In this document: in pieces, positions 27,779 through 36,103 of the stretch
How positions within the stretch are numbered: the stretch's first letter is position 1
Layout: each line of letters starts with the position of its first letter
NCBI GenBank assembly: GCA_014238335.1
Contig: JABABI010000063.1
Coordinates: 1 to 41,162 of the forward strand
DNA length: 41,162 nucleotides
DNA from: Fuerstiella sp.
GTDB taxonomy: Bacteria > Planctomycetota > Planctomycetia > Planctomycetales > Planctomycetaceae
Reading direction: 5' to 3'
Notes under the pieces: model-generated
What the model was told of the DNA's origin: nothing
Seen by the model: only the letters and a program-made list of their open reading frames with translations
Database searches by the model: none
Made by a program: the position numbers and the translations under genes

Positions 27779-27853
27779 AAACCCCGAGGCGTGAGCGAGG
27801 GACTGTAAACGAAGCAGTCCCCAGAACATCCCTCGCTTACGCGTCGGGTTACC
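27779..27853. repeat. Nested intergenic palindrome between DUF1549 and DUF1501 genes
   Basis: The outer arms, about 27780-27802 and 27829-27850, are nearly complementary over some 22 bases, sharing AGCGAGGGA/TCCCTCGCT with a one- or two-base offset further out. Inside the loop, GGGACTG (27799-27805) pairs perfectly with CAGTCCC (27815-27821), and these bases overlap the outer left arm, so the two hairpins exclude each other. It lies 36 bases after the upstream stop. A REP-like intergenic repeat or a transcription attenuator would both fit. Confidence 0.6.
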
Positions 27854-27910
27854 AACAGTTTTAAAACTACTTGTAGACGTTATTCATTTTGCATGTTTGT
27901 GAGTGGTCAG

Positions 27911-29251
27911 ATGAAACGCCCAATAAACCGTCGTGATTTTGCAGGATACACCGGGCTGAGTCTGCTGGGAGCGTCCGCATCAGGTTGGTTACCTGATATT
28001 GCGGCGCAGGTGGACCAATCCGCCACGAAGAAACATCGTAACTGTATTTTGCTGTGGATGTCGGGTGGTCCCAGCCAGATGGAAACATTCGACCCCAAAG
28101 AAGGGCACGAGAATGGAGGCCCCACGAAGTCAATCGACACCAGTGTGCCTGGCTTGCGAATCAGCGAAAACCTGCCGCAGACAGCGCAGGTGATGGACCA
28201 TCTTGCGGTCATTCGCTCCATGTCCACCAAAGAAGGTGACCATTCGCGCGCTACGTATTTCATGCACACCGGCTATTTGCCACAGGGGCCGATTCGCTAC
28301 CCCACCGTTGGTTCTTTCTTAAGCAAGGAACTGCTGGACAAAGACTGCGATCTGCCAGCGTTTGTCAGTGTCAATCCATTTCAGGCGTTCAGTCCGGCTG
28401 CGTACGGACCAGGTTTCCTTGGGCCGGCATGGTCACCTCTGGTGGTTGCGTCACGGATGACGGGCGACGTTGCGGAGTCTCAGCAGGTGTCGTTCGAGGT
28501 CAGCAACTTAAAACGGTCCGAACGGGTGACGCCGGCTCAGTCGGATGCTCGCCTGCAACTGCTCACGTCTCTGGAACATAATTTTCTCAAGCACCGCCCC
28601 GGAGGACCAGGCCGTAGCCACGTACAGTCTTATCAGCAGGCCATTCGCATGATGGAGTCTGGCGCGGTTGACGCTTTCAACCTGGACGGCGAAGACGACA
28701 TACTGCGCGACGCTTACGGACGGAATCCGTTCGGCCAGGGTTGTCTGCTGGCCCGACGATTGATCGAAACCGGCGTCTCGTTTGTGGAGGTAAATCTCAG
28801 CAATGCAGATGGCGCTGGCGGAGGCGCCGGCTGGGACACTCATCAGGACAACTTTGAAGCCGTAAGTTCTCTGTGTGGTGTCCTGGATCCCGCCTGGGCG
28901 ACCCTGATCGACGACCTGCAGCAGCGCGGGTTGCTGGACGACACACTGGTGGTGTGGATGGGAGAGTTCGGCCGGACACCAAAGATTAATGACAACACAG
29001 GTCGCGACCACTGGCCGAAAAGCTGGAGCGCCGTCCTTGCCGGGGCGGGCATCAAAACGGGGCAGGCCCACGGCAGCACCTCGGACGATGGAATGGAAGT
29101 GACCAACGATCCCATGACGGTACAGAACCTGATGGCGACCGTTTGCAAGGCACTGAATGTGGACCACGAAGCGACAAATTACAGCAATGTCGGTCGACCG
29201 ATTCCTCTGTCCGACCATGGTTCGGAACCCGCTCAGCCTCTGCTTTCCTGA
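27911..29251 (+). CDS. DUF1501 domain protein, Tat-type signal (second copy)
   Basis: A 446-residue DUF1501 protein, paired with the DUF1549/DUF1553 gene just upstream. The start MKRPINRRDFAGYTGLSLLG is a twin-arginine-type signal, so folded export is likely. Domain marks are CILLWMSGGPSQMETFDPK at the start, GWDTHQDNFEAV in the middle and VWMGEFGRTPKINDNTGRDHWPKS near the end, holding the His, Asp and Glu residues that may bind metal. Compared with the first DUF1501 protein, it has a shorter N-terminus and an AHGSTSDDGMEVTNDPMTVQ loop in place of the other's SYGNTDELGYGS. ATG at 27911 is chosen; an ATG at 27893 would add six residues. Biochemical role unknown. Confidence 0.92.
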   Translation: MKRPINRRDFAGYTGLSLLGASASGWLPDIAAQVDQSATKKHRNCILLWMSGGPSQMETFDPKEGHENGGPTKSIDTSVPGLRISENLPQTAQVMDHLAVIRSMSTKEGDHSRATYFMHTGYLPQGPIRYPTVGSFLSKELLDKDCDLPAFVSVNPFQAFSPAAYGPGFLGPAWSPLVVASRMTGDVAESQQVSFEVSNLKRSERVTPAQSDARLQLLTSLEHNFLKHRPGGPGRSHVQSYQQAIRMMESGAVDAFNLDGEDDILRDAYGRNPFGQGCLLARRLIETGVSFVEVNLSNADGAGGGAGWDTHQDNFEAVSSLCGVLDPAWATLIDDLQQRGLLDDTLVVWMGEFGRTPKINDNTGRDHWPKSWSAVLAGAGIKTGQAHGSTSDDGMEVTNDPMTVQNLMATVCKALNVDHEATNYSNVGRPIPLSDHGSEPAQPLLS

Positions 29252-29698
29252 GTTTCTGCACCCCGAATGTCAGGACGACGTTTTGCTTCTACGATCGTAA
29301 TCGGTGTCTGTCACCCCCCAGGAGTTGCAACGGCTGACTGCGAAACGCGCTCGAAGTGCGTAATTCTCCATACGAATCCGCAGCGGTTCATGGGTTGGCA
29401 CGTTCTATTTGGGGGAACCAGGCAAAGCAGTGACCATGATCTGTTCAAATTCTCCCGACGGGACTCGAAATTGACGGCAGGGAATACCGGTCGATATTGC
29501 TCTACCAATTATTCTTTGTCACACTCCGAATGCAGTGCTGCACGACGTAACGTTGTGTTTTCACGACACTTCCGTTGGATCGCAGGCTATTATTCGTCTG
29601 ACCCAGGGAATCCGGCAGGCCGGAATATTTGCTGCTCTGGGGAGCACATTACAGTCTTTACCCAAAATTCGGCCTTCAGCCGTCGCTTCGGACCAGAT
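29252..29698. other. Intergenic region before the GAF-HlyD gene
   Basis: A 447-base gap. The frame of the next gene stays open through it but encodes Cys- and Ser-rich sequence unlike any protein family, so it is taken as a leader. A palindrome TCCGGC-AG-GCCGGA lies at 29611-29624, about 75 bases upstream of the start, and could be an operator. Nothing else is supported. Confidence 0.45.
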
Positions 29699-31768
29699 AT
29701 GACAGAACCAAACGCATCATCGGACGAGAATCTGAAGCGAGTGCGTGAGAAGGTGATGCACCTAGCCCGCGAGATCGAGCAGATGTCAGGCGAAGATATT
29801 CCGCCCGATATCTTCTTCCAGGAGTTTCTTAATCGCGTCGTCACCGCTATCGGGGCCAGGGGAGGTGCCGTGTGGATGCTTCAGGATGGAGGCCGACTGG
29901 ATCTGGCGGCAGAAACCGATTTGGATCAGACCGGACTGAAACAGATTCCCGGAGCTATGCAGGTCAATGAAAAATTACTCATTGACGTCCTTCAAACCGG
30001 CGAAGCAAAAACGCTGATCCACGGCCAGGGAGTGGATTTGCCGACCGAGCACGTGATGGTTCTGTCGGCCGTGCACAAAGAGAAAGACTGCGTTGGAGTT
30101 GTACAGCTGTTTCAGAGAGCAGACGTGCCGGAGAAAGCTCGGTCCGGTTACATGCAGTTTCTGGAACAGATGTGTGGCTACGCCTCACGATACGTCGAAG
30201 GCAAACGTCGAAATTCGACGATGAGTGATGACCTCAAGAGCCAGTTCTGGACGGATTTTGAACAGTTCACTCTTCGAATTCAGCGTTCACTTGAAGAGCA
30301 GGAAGTTGCCGACGCTTCTGCCAGCGATGGCCGGCCACTGCTCAGCTGCGACCGGATGAGCGTCGTTACGCGGAAAGGAGGCAGCGTTAAGGTACGGGCA
30401 GTCAGTGGACAGTCCACTGTGAATGCTCGAGCCAACCTGGTCACGTCGATGAAGCGTCTCGCAAAGCGAGTGATCGACATGGGCGAAACGCTGACATACG
30501 CGGGCAAGATTGAAAATCTGCCGCCGCAGATCGAAAAGCCTCTGGCTAATTTCGTGCAGGAGAGCGGCTCGCGGATGATTATGATCGTTCCGATGTTCGA
30601 AAATGACGTGTTGGTCCGTGAACAGGGAGAAGAGGCAGAACAGAAACGCAGAAAGAAAAGAACGAAGGCCATTGGCTGTATTGTGGTGGAACAGGTGGCC
30701 GAATCTGAACCTGTGCCTCAATTGGAACAGCGAGCAGAACTGCTGGCCGATCATATTGGTGCGGCGCTCTGGAATTCGCGGCTGCACGGGCGGATTTGGG
30801 GACGATCTGTATTCAAGGTCATGGGCCGTGTGGCGGAATGGTTTCAGGGCCGCAAACTGGCGATTACGTCCCTGGTCCTGGCAGTGGTCGCGGGACTCGT
30901 GGCCGCCATGACATTGATCCGACTGCCCTATCCTGTGGATGCGGACGGAAAATTGATGCCCGTCGAACAGCATGCTGTCTTCGCGCTGTGGGATGGCGAA
31001 ATTGACGATATTTATGTTGGCCCGAATGACGACGGAGAGCTGCGGGTGAATCAGCAGGAGGTCCTGATGATTCTCTACAACGATGAGATTGTGGAAGAGA
31101 TCAGCAACGCGGAAACAGAAATCGCAAAGCAGGTCGAACTCGAAAAAATCGCCCGCAACGCACGAAAATCTGCTGAACAGTTAAGGAACAAGGAGGAAGT
31201 TCATCGTCTTCAGATTGAATTGGAGACCATTGCCGCCGACCAGATCATTGCTCAAAACAAGCTCGACACGCTGAACGCGCGACAGGACGCAAAGCTTAAG
31301 GTTCGCGCCCCTGCGACCGGTGTCATTCCGGATTTCAAGCGGATGGAAGTTCTGCAGGACCGACCAGTGCGCCAGGGTGATCATTTGTTTGACGTCATGA
31401 ATGACGACGGTTCATGGCATCTGGAACTGCTGGTTGAAGAAAAACGAATGGGGCATCTGTTGGCGGCGATTAAGGAAAACAAGGACAACGGTGACGACGG
31501 GGAACTGGAGTGCGAGTTCACGATGGTCAGCCTCCCGGAATCGAAATTCAAATGTCGACTCACAACGATCGCGACACGTTCGACGACAGACTCCGAGATG
31601 GGGACCGCATTCGAATTGATTGCCGAGTTGGCCCCTGGCACACAGATTCCCACTCGGCAGATTGGATCTGAAGTTTCCGTCCGCATTTACTGCAGCGACT
31701 GTACTCTCGCGTTCTGGCTGTTTGGCGACGTTGTGGAATTCGTCCAGCGGAACATGTGGTGGTTCTGA
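29699..31768 (+). CDS. GAF-GAF-TM-HlyD membrane protein
   Basis: A 689-residue protein with an unusual domain order. Residues about 38-165 and 185-360 look like two GAF-type sensor domains (FFQEFLNRVVTAIGARGGAVWML; GCIVVEQVAES and HIGAALWNSRLHGRIWGR closing the second). One membrane helix follows at 387-407 (LAITSLVLAVVAGLVAAMT). The rest is a HlyD-type adaptor: a split lipoyl/biotinyl-like domain (YPVDADGKLMPVEQHAVFAL and LKVRAPATGVIPDFKRME), a coiled coil between the halves (about 460-530), and a beta-barrel part with DGSWHLELLVEEKRMGHLL. By topology the GAF domains would be cytoplasmic and the adaptor periplasmic. Planctomycete relatives are often beside M50 peptidase or ABC genes; here ispD follows after nine bases and no transporter is adjacent. 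Start ATG at 29699. Confidence 0.82.
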   Translation: MTEPNASSDENLKRVREKVMHLAREIEQMSGEDIPPDIFFQEFLNRVVTAIGARGGAVWMLQDGGRLDLAAETDLDQTGLKQIPGAMQVNEKLLIDVLQTGEAKTLIHGQGVDLPTEHVMVLSAVHKEKDCVGVVQLFQRADVPEKARSGYMQFLEQMCGYASRYVEGKRRNSTMSDDLKSQFWTDFEQFTLRIQRSLEEQEVADASASDGRPLLSCDRMSVVTRKGGSVKVRAVSGQSTVNARANLVTSMKRLAKRVIDMGETLTYAGKIENLPPQIEKPLANFVQESGSRMIMIVPMFENDVLVREQGEEAEQKRRKKRTKAIGCIVVEQVAESEPVPQLEQRAELLADHIGAALWNSRLHGRIWGRSVFKVMGRVAEWFQGRKLAITSLVLAVVAGLVAAMTLIRLPYPVDADGKLMPVEQHAVFALWDGEIDDIYVGPNDDGELRVNQQEVLMILYNDEIVEEISNAETEIAKQVELEKIARNARKSAEQLRNKEEVHRLQIELETIAADQIIAQNKLDTLNARQDAKLKVRAPATGVIPDFKRMEVLQDRPVRQGDHLFDVMNDDGSWHLELLVEEKRMGHLLAAIKENKDNGDDGELECEFTMVSLPESKFKCRLTTIATRSTTDSEMGTAFELIAELAPGTQIPTRQIGSEVSVRIYCSDCTLAFWLFGDVVEFVQRNMWWF

Positions 31769-31777
31769 TTGATTGAT

Positions 31778-32515
31778 ATGTCAAAATTTGCCGTCATTCT
31801 TCCCGCAGCCGGCGAAAGTCGTCGATTCACCGGATTCCCGCGCAAAAAACCTTTTGTAGAACTGAAAGGGCGTGCTGTCTGGCTGCGGACCGCAGAACAT
31901 TTTCTTAGCCGGGGTGATGTGTCAGAAGTCGTGCTGGTTCTCTCCCCGGACGACATCGACGAATTTAGGGAACGATTCCGCCCCAACCTGGCCTTCATGG
32001 ACATCACGATCGTGAGCGGTGGTGCGTGTCGTGCGGAGAGTGTGCTGAACGGAATTAACGGTCTGACGCAGGATGCTGAATTCGTCGCGATTCATGATGC
32101 GGCTCGTCCATTCCTGACCGCGAAGTGGGTCACAGAACTGTTTGCCGCGGCGGTGTTCCACGACGCAGTCATCCCCGGTGTCCCCGTCAGCAGCACAGTG
32201 AAGGCGGTCGACGGAGGTATCATTCAGGAAACGGTTGACCGCAGCGGGCTCGTGTTGGCTCAAACACCGCAGGTTTTCCGGAAAAGTCTTCTGCAGCAGG
32301 CGTTTGAGGCGGCTGATGATCTGGCCTGCTTCACTGACGACGCATCCATTGTTGAAGCCTTTGGTCGACCGGTACACATCCATCCGGGCTGGACAATGAA
32401 CATCAAGATTACGACCGGAGACGACTTTCAACTGGCAGAAGCCCTGCTGGATGCCATGTCCAGCGACAGTGTCGTCAAAGATCTGCATCCATTTTCAGAT
32501 GAACGTTTCCGATAA
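31778..32515 (+). CDS. ispD: 2-C-methyl-D-erythritol 4-phosphate cytidylyltransferase
   Basis: IspD joins CTP and methylerythritol phosphate, the third step of the MEP isoprenoid pathway, in the cytoplasm. The 245 residues show the nucleotidyltransferase pattern: ILPAAGESRRFTGFPRKKPF, with the Gly-rich loop, catalytic Arg and Lys; AIHDAARPFLTAKWV; PGVPVSSTVKAVDGG; and VLAQTPQVFRKSLL followed by FTDDASIVEAFG. The RKKPFVEL stretch stands where many IspDs have KQY. The start ATG at 31778 is nine bases after the stop of the GAF-HlyD gene; a TTG at 31769 is possible. No ribosome-binding site is obvious, so translation may be coupled to the upstream gene. Confidence 0.93.
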   Translation: MSKFAVILPAAGESRRFTGFPRKKPFVELKGRAVWLRTAEHFLSRGDVSEVVLVLSPDDIDEFRERFRPNLAFMDITIVSGGACRAESVLNGINGLTQDAEFVAIHDAARPFLTAKWVTELFAAAVFHDAVIPGVPVSSTVKAVDGGIIQETVDRSGLVLAQTPQVFRKSLLQQAFEAADDLACFTDDASIVEAFGRPVHIHPGWTMNIKITTGDDFQLAEALLDAMSSDSVVKDLHPFSDERFR

Positions 32516-32732
32516 GCATGTCGCACGCTAAAATTGATGAAGAGGCGTTCTGCCGATTTAGGCCATTAAAAGTGCTGGTGCGGCTGCAATGCCCCTCTCT
32601 GGTAGTGCCGTTTGTTGGCAGGTCGGGGATAGCCTGAGGGGCTTGGGTTGACGTACGAGGTCTTGCGACTGAGCCAGCCACAATTCGAATTTGAAAAAAA
32701 CGTTTCTGCGTTCTGACACTCCAGGTGCTGCG

Positions 32733-34682
32733 ATGCCTACGGTTACTATTTCCTGTCCGAAATGTTCAGCCGATCTCAAGTTACCTGACCGTAAGTTGCT
32801 TGGTCGCAAGGGCAAGTGCCCGCGCTGTGAGTACCGTTTTGTTTTGACGGAACCGGACGAAGTTGAATTAACCTTGCTTGAGGCCGAATCGCCGGACCCA
32901 CCGGCTGCTCCCATGGTGGGTACTTCGGCCAAATGGGTACCGGATACACCACCGACGTCGGTGACCTCTTCGCTGGCATCAGAATCGGCTGATGCGGCTT
33001 CGCCGGACGCCTTTGATTTTCTGTCCCCCCCCCCCACCTCAGGTGTGTCCGCTGCGGTCAGCGGCAGTGAGGCTAATTCTGTCGCTCCGGCTCCTGACTC
33101 GGGCAATGCGGCGAGTCGGGTGCGGGACCGTCGGAAAAGCAAAAAACGTGGTGGCCCAGTCTTTGCGGTCCTTGGCACGCTGCTGTTCGCGGCTTCTATG
33201 GCCGGGCTGTGGTGGCAGATAAACTCGAACGCGAAGCTGGCTGCCGAGCAGGCCGCCGCAGACCAAAAGCCACAGGTGAATGAAGCATGGCAGGAAGAAA
33301 AACGCGTTCTCGCCGACGCCAACGAAGGTGCCAAAAAACTGAGCCCGACATCAGGGGCCGCCATCCCTCTGGATTATCTGCCATTTACACCGCACCTGAT
33401 TTTTCATCTGCGGCCTTCAGAAATCTGGAGTACGGATCGGAAAAATCGTGAATTCATCGCCACGCTCGGGGACCTGGGTCAATGGCTGGAGCAGCAGATT
33501 CGTGACATCACACGGTTCGAACCTCAGGAGATCGAAGAGCTGACCTTTGCCGTAAACTTCGGGCCTCGCACTTCGCCACCTGAAGTGGCTGCCGTTGTGC
33601 GCCTTCGAAGTGAACAGACACTGTCCGACTTGCAGCTGAATCGATTCCAGGGAACGCGTCGGTCCGATCTGGAAGGTGAACTCTACGAGTCCGATCCGTT
33701 CAGCTACCTGCTGATCGATAAGAAGACGTTTGCGGTGGCCCCGATCACGATGTCTGATTCTCTGGCGGATGCCCGCAAGTACGCGCCCCAGGCCCCCGTG
33801 GACATCGAAATACTGTTGCGCGAGTCGGATCGCAGTCGCCAGATGACGTTGCTGTTTGACCTGCTGAATATCGACACTCATCGAGAATATGTTTTTCGCG
33901 AGCAGATGCAGATTTTTGCGGACAAGTTCGTCCTGTGGTTCGGCAAAGACGTACAGACCGTCGGCTGGAGCCTCCATCTTGGCTCTGAATTATTCATGGA
34001 GACACTGCTGCATCCGAATAACGAAAGTTCTGCGTTGCGGGCGCAGCGCCACGTCAAAGTACAGATGGAAAAGTTACCTGAGTTACTCCAGACGACAGCT
34101 CGCATCATGAGTCCACCAACAAAAGGCTATCGAAAAATGATTGGCCGCTTCCCCGCCATGATGCAGGCCATCGTGCTGGGCACATCAACTCACGTAGGAC
34201 CATCGTATGTGCGGATGATCACGCTGTTGCCGGACAAAGCGGCAGCCAATCTTGCGGCGGCTTCGTTGTTTACCTGGAATCAATCCGTGATCACAGACTT
34301 CAGCGGCCCCGCGCCGACAGTAGCAGTTGCCAAAGCTCTGCCTGAAAAAATTGTGGATCGTCTGCAGATGATGATCGATGTTGATTTTCGCAACATGCCA
34401 CTTCAGGAAGCTCTGGCCTTTATCTCAGACGAAATCAAGACGCCAATCGAAATCGATGGTGACGGTCTCAAGCAGGCAGCTCTCACACAGAACATGAAAC
34501 AAAACTACGACTTTGGCGAAGTAACGGTGTTGAAAACGCTGGATGCCATCATTACGAATCCCGATTATCGGGACAAGATGGTCATGAGTATCGACGAGAC
34601 TGCAAAGAAGATTATTGTGACCTCTCGCCCGCGTGCCACCGATACAGGGCTTCCGATCTTCGACACCAAACAGGGAAAGTGA
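32733..34682 (+). CDS. MJ0042-type zinc-ribbon membrane protein of unknown function
   Basis: A 649-residue protein. The start holds a zinc ribbon of the MJ0042 type (Cys8, Cys11, Cys29, Cys32 in ISCPKC and KGKCPRCEYRF). A low-complexity Ser/Pro/Ala linker follows, then a basic patch and one membrane helix (about 141-161, GPVFAVLGTLLFAASMAGLWW). A long region of about 480 residues follows, probably periplasmic. Its last 110 residues (VDFRNMPLQEALAFISDEIK onward) resemble the short STN-like domain found ahead of secretins and TonB receptors. No enzyme motif was recognised. The ATG at 32733 has AGGTG five bases upstream; an in-frame TTG at 32691 lacks such support. The linker contains an 11-base C run at 33025-33035. 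Confidence 0.75.
   Translation: MPTVTISCPKCSADLKLPDRKLLGRKGKCPRCEYRFVLTEPDEVELTLLEAESPDPPAAPMVGTSAKWVPDTPPTSVTSSLASESADAASPDAFDFLSPPPTSGVSAAVSGSEANSVAPAPDSGNAASRVRDRRKSKKRGGPVFAVLGTLLFAASMAGLWWQINSNAKLAAEQAAADQKPQVNEAWQEEKRVLADANEGAKKLSPTSGAAIPLDYLPFTPHLIFHLRPSEIWSTDRKNREFIATLGDLGQWLEQQIRDITRFEPQEIEELTFAVNFGPRTSPPEVAAVVRLRSEQTLSDLQLNRFQGTRRSDLEGELYESDPFSYLLIDKKTFAVAPITMSDSLADARKYAPQAPVDIEILLRESDRSRQMTLLFDLLNIDTHREYVFREQMQIFADKFVLWFGKDVQTVGWSLHLGSELFMETLLHPNNESSALRAQRHVKVQMEKLPELLQTTARIMSPPTKGYRKMIGRFPAMMQAIVLGTSTHVGPSYVRMITLLPDKAAANLAAASLFTWNQSVITDFSGPAPTVAVAKALPEKIVDRLQMMIDVDFRNMPLQEALAFISDEIKTPIEIDGDGLKQAALTQNMKQNYDFGEVTVLKTLDAIITNPDYRDKMVMSIDETAKKIIVTSRPRATDTGLPIFDTKQGK
33025..33035 (+). 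repeat. C11 homopolymer inside the zinc-ribbon gene
   Basis: Eleven consecutive C bases encode part of the Ser-Pro-Pro-Pro-Thr linker. Gain or loss of one base would truncate the protein ahead of its membrane helix, so the tract could act as a slippage switch or be a sequencing weak point. Confidence 0.75.
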
Positions 34683-35077
34683 CGTTGCTGCATTATGACG
34701 CGGCAACTCCTGTGGACGCCACAGGTCCATGGACATGATTCTGCCCGGCTGGTTCGAAAGTGCTGCGTCTGTGTTTTCTGATTGGCGCACCTGCCTGACA
34801 ACACTGTGTCTGCGTGCAGTTCTGCTGCGAACGAGGTAGTCATTACGATTAGTCCAGTAGAATCATACTGCCGGAAGTCGTTTCCCGGGAATTATACGGA
34901 CAGTCGCGATTTCGCCAACTCGCGGCGATCTCTGCTCACCCTGCCTTGTGCACCAACTGCATTTGGTAAAGTGGCGGGGGTCAGCACCATCGCGAGTCGT
35001 GATTGAACAGCAGGGTCATTCGCAGCGCAGGAAACTGTAAAAACTTTTTCGTTACGAACATCGATCGGATTTTCAGA
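34683..35077. other. Intergenic region before hemB
   Basis: A 395-base gap. It holds a hairpin close to the upstream stop (listed separately) and presumably the hemB promoter. The hemB frame remains open for 25 codons upstream of its ATG, but the sequence is not family-like. No RNA gene was found. Confidence 0.4.
34709..34725. terminator. Hairpin 27 bases after the zinc-ribbon gene
   Basis: CCTGTGG and CCACAGG pair perfectly around ACG. No T-run follows, so it is a weak terminator candidate or an mRNA 3' stabiliser. Confidence 0.3.
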
Positions 35078-36103
35078 ATGAGCAATTACATCTCCGCCTA
35101 CGGAGACTTTCCTTCTGTTCGAATGCGGCGAAACCGCAGAACTGAGTGGATTCGTCGTCTGGTGCGCGAAAACGATCTTTCCGTCGACGACCTGATCCTG
35201 CCAGTGTTTGTGATGGAAGGCGTTGATGTCGTTGAAGCTGTCCCGTCTATGCCCGGTGTGAACCGTTACAGCATTGATCTGCTGGTGGACTTTGTGGGTG
35301 GGGCGGCTCGGCTGGGGATTCCAGCGGTTGCCATTTTTCCGGTTACGCCCGCGGAGAAGAAAACTCGGGACGGAGACGAAGCGTTTAACCCCGAGAATCT
35401 GATCTGTCGGTCCATCAGAGCGATCAAAGCAGCGGGACATGACGTGGGGCTGATCGCTGACGTAGCCCTCGATCCTTACACAATTCATGGGCAGGACGGA
35501 GTGGTGCGCGACGGCTACGTGGCGAACGATGAAAGCCTTGAAGTGCTGGTTAGGCAGTCTGTCGTTCAGGCCGATGCCGGGTGCGACATTATTGCACCTT
35601 CCGACATGATGGATGGCCGTGTCGGCGCCATTCGAAGTGCACTGGACGAAGCGGGGCACTCAAACGTGCAGGTTATGTCCTACGCCGCCAAGTACGCGTC
35701 CGCATTCTATGGACCGTTTCGCGACGCCGTTGGTTCGGCCGGCAGTCTGGGCGGCGGCGACAAGCGTACGTACCAGATGGACCCGGCCAACACGGACGAA
35801 GCACTTCGTGAAGTACGTCTGGATATTGCAGAAGGTGCGGACATGGTTATGGTGAAGCCCGGCATGCCCTATCTGGACGTCGTGCAACGAGTGAAAGCCA
35901 CGTTTGCGATACCCACATTTGCGTATCAGGTAAGCGGCGAGTTCGCGATGCTGTCTGCCGCCATTCAGAATGGCTGGCTTGATCGCGAAAAATCCATACT
36001 CGAAAGCCTGCTGGCGTTTAAGCGGGCCGGAGCGGACGGGATCCTGACCTACTTTGCCGTAGAAGCAGCGGAGCTGTTGAATTCCATGGGGTCATCAACA
36101 TGA
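35078..36103 (+). CDS. hemB: Porphobilinogen synthase (delta-aminolevulinic acid dehydratase)
   Basis: HemB condenses two 5-aminolevulinate molecules to porphobilinogen, the first common step to haem and other tetrapyrroles. The 341 residues include both active-site lysines, Lys205 in MSYAAKYASAFYGPFRDA and Lys260 in ADMVMVKPGMPYLDVV, and the YQVSGEFAM loop. The metal region reads DVALDPYTIHGQDG (128-141), without the cysteines of zinc enzymes, so a magnesium-type enzyme is expected. ATG at 35078 gives the normal family start (SNYISAYGDFPSVRMRRNR). No strong ribosome-binding site. Its stop overlaps the trkA start by four bases (ATGA), so the two are translationally coupled. Confidence 0.95.
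   Translation: MSNYISAYGDFPSVRMRRNRRTEWIRRLVRENDLSVDDLILPVFVMEGVDVVEAVPSMPGVNRYSIDLLVDFVGGAARLGIPAVAIFPVTPAEKKTRDGDEAFNPENLICRSIRAIKAAGHDVGLIADVALDPYTIHGQDGVVRDGYVANDESLEVLVRQSVVQADAGCDIIAPSDMMDGRVGAIRSALDEAGHSNVQVMSYAAKYASAFYGPFRDAVGSAGSLGGGDKRTYQMDPANTDEALREVRLDIAEGADMVMVKPGMPYLDVVQRVKATFAIPTFAYQVSGEFAMLSAAIQNGWLDREKSILESLLAFKRAGADGILTYFAVEAAELLNSMGSST

Noticed and set aside
28508..29218. Antisense frame of 236 codons opposite the second DUF1501 gene
   Set aside because: Shadow of a well-supported gene.
29267..29698. N-terminal extension of the GAF-HlyD protein
   Set aside because: The frame is open, but the added 144 residues are Cys/Ser/Arg-rich with no domain, while the ATG at 29699 begins a normal N-terminus.
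34741..34770. tRNA T-arm-like GGTTCGAAA
   Set aside because: No matching acceptor, D or anticodon stems surround it.
34892..35659. Antisense frame of 255 codons opposite hemB
   Set aside because: The hemB sense frame is certain; the antisense product is His/Asn/Val-rich with no family likeness.
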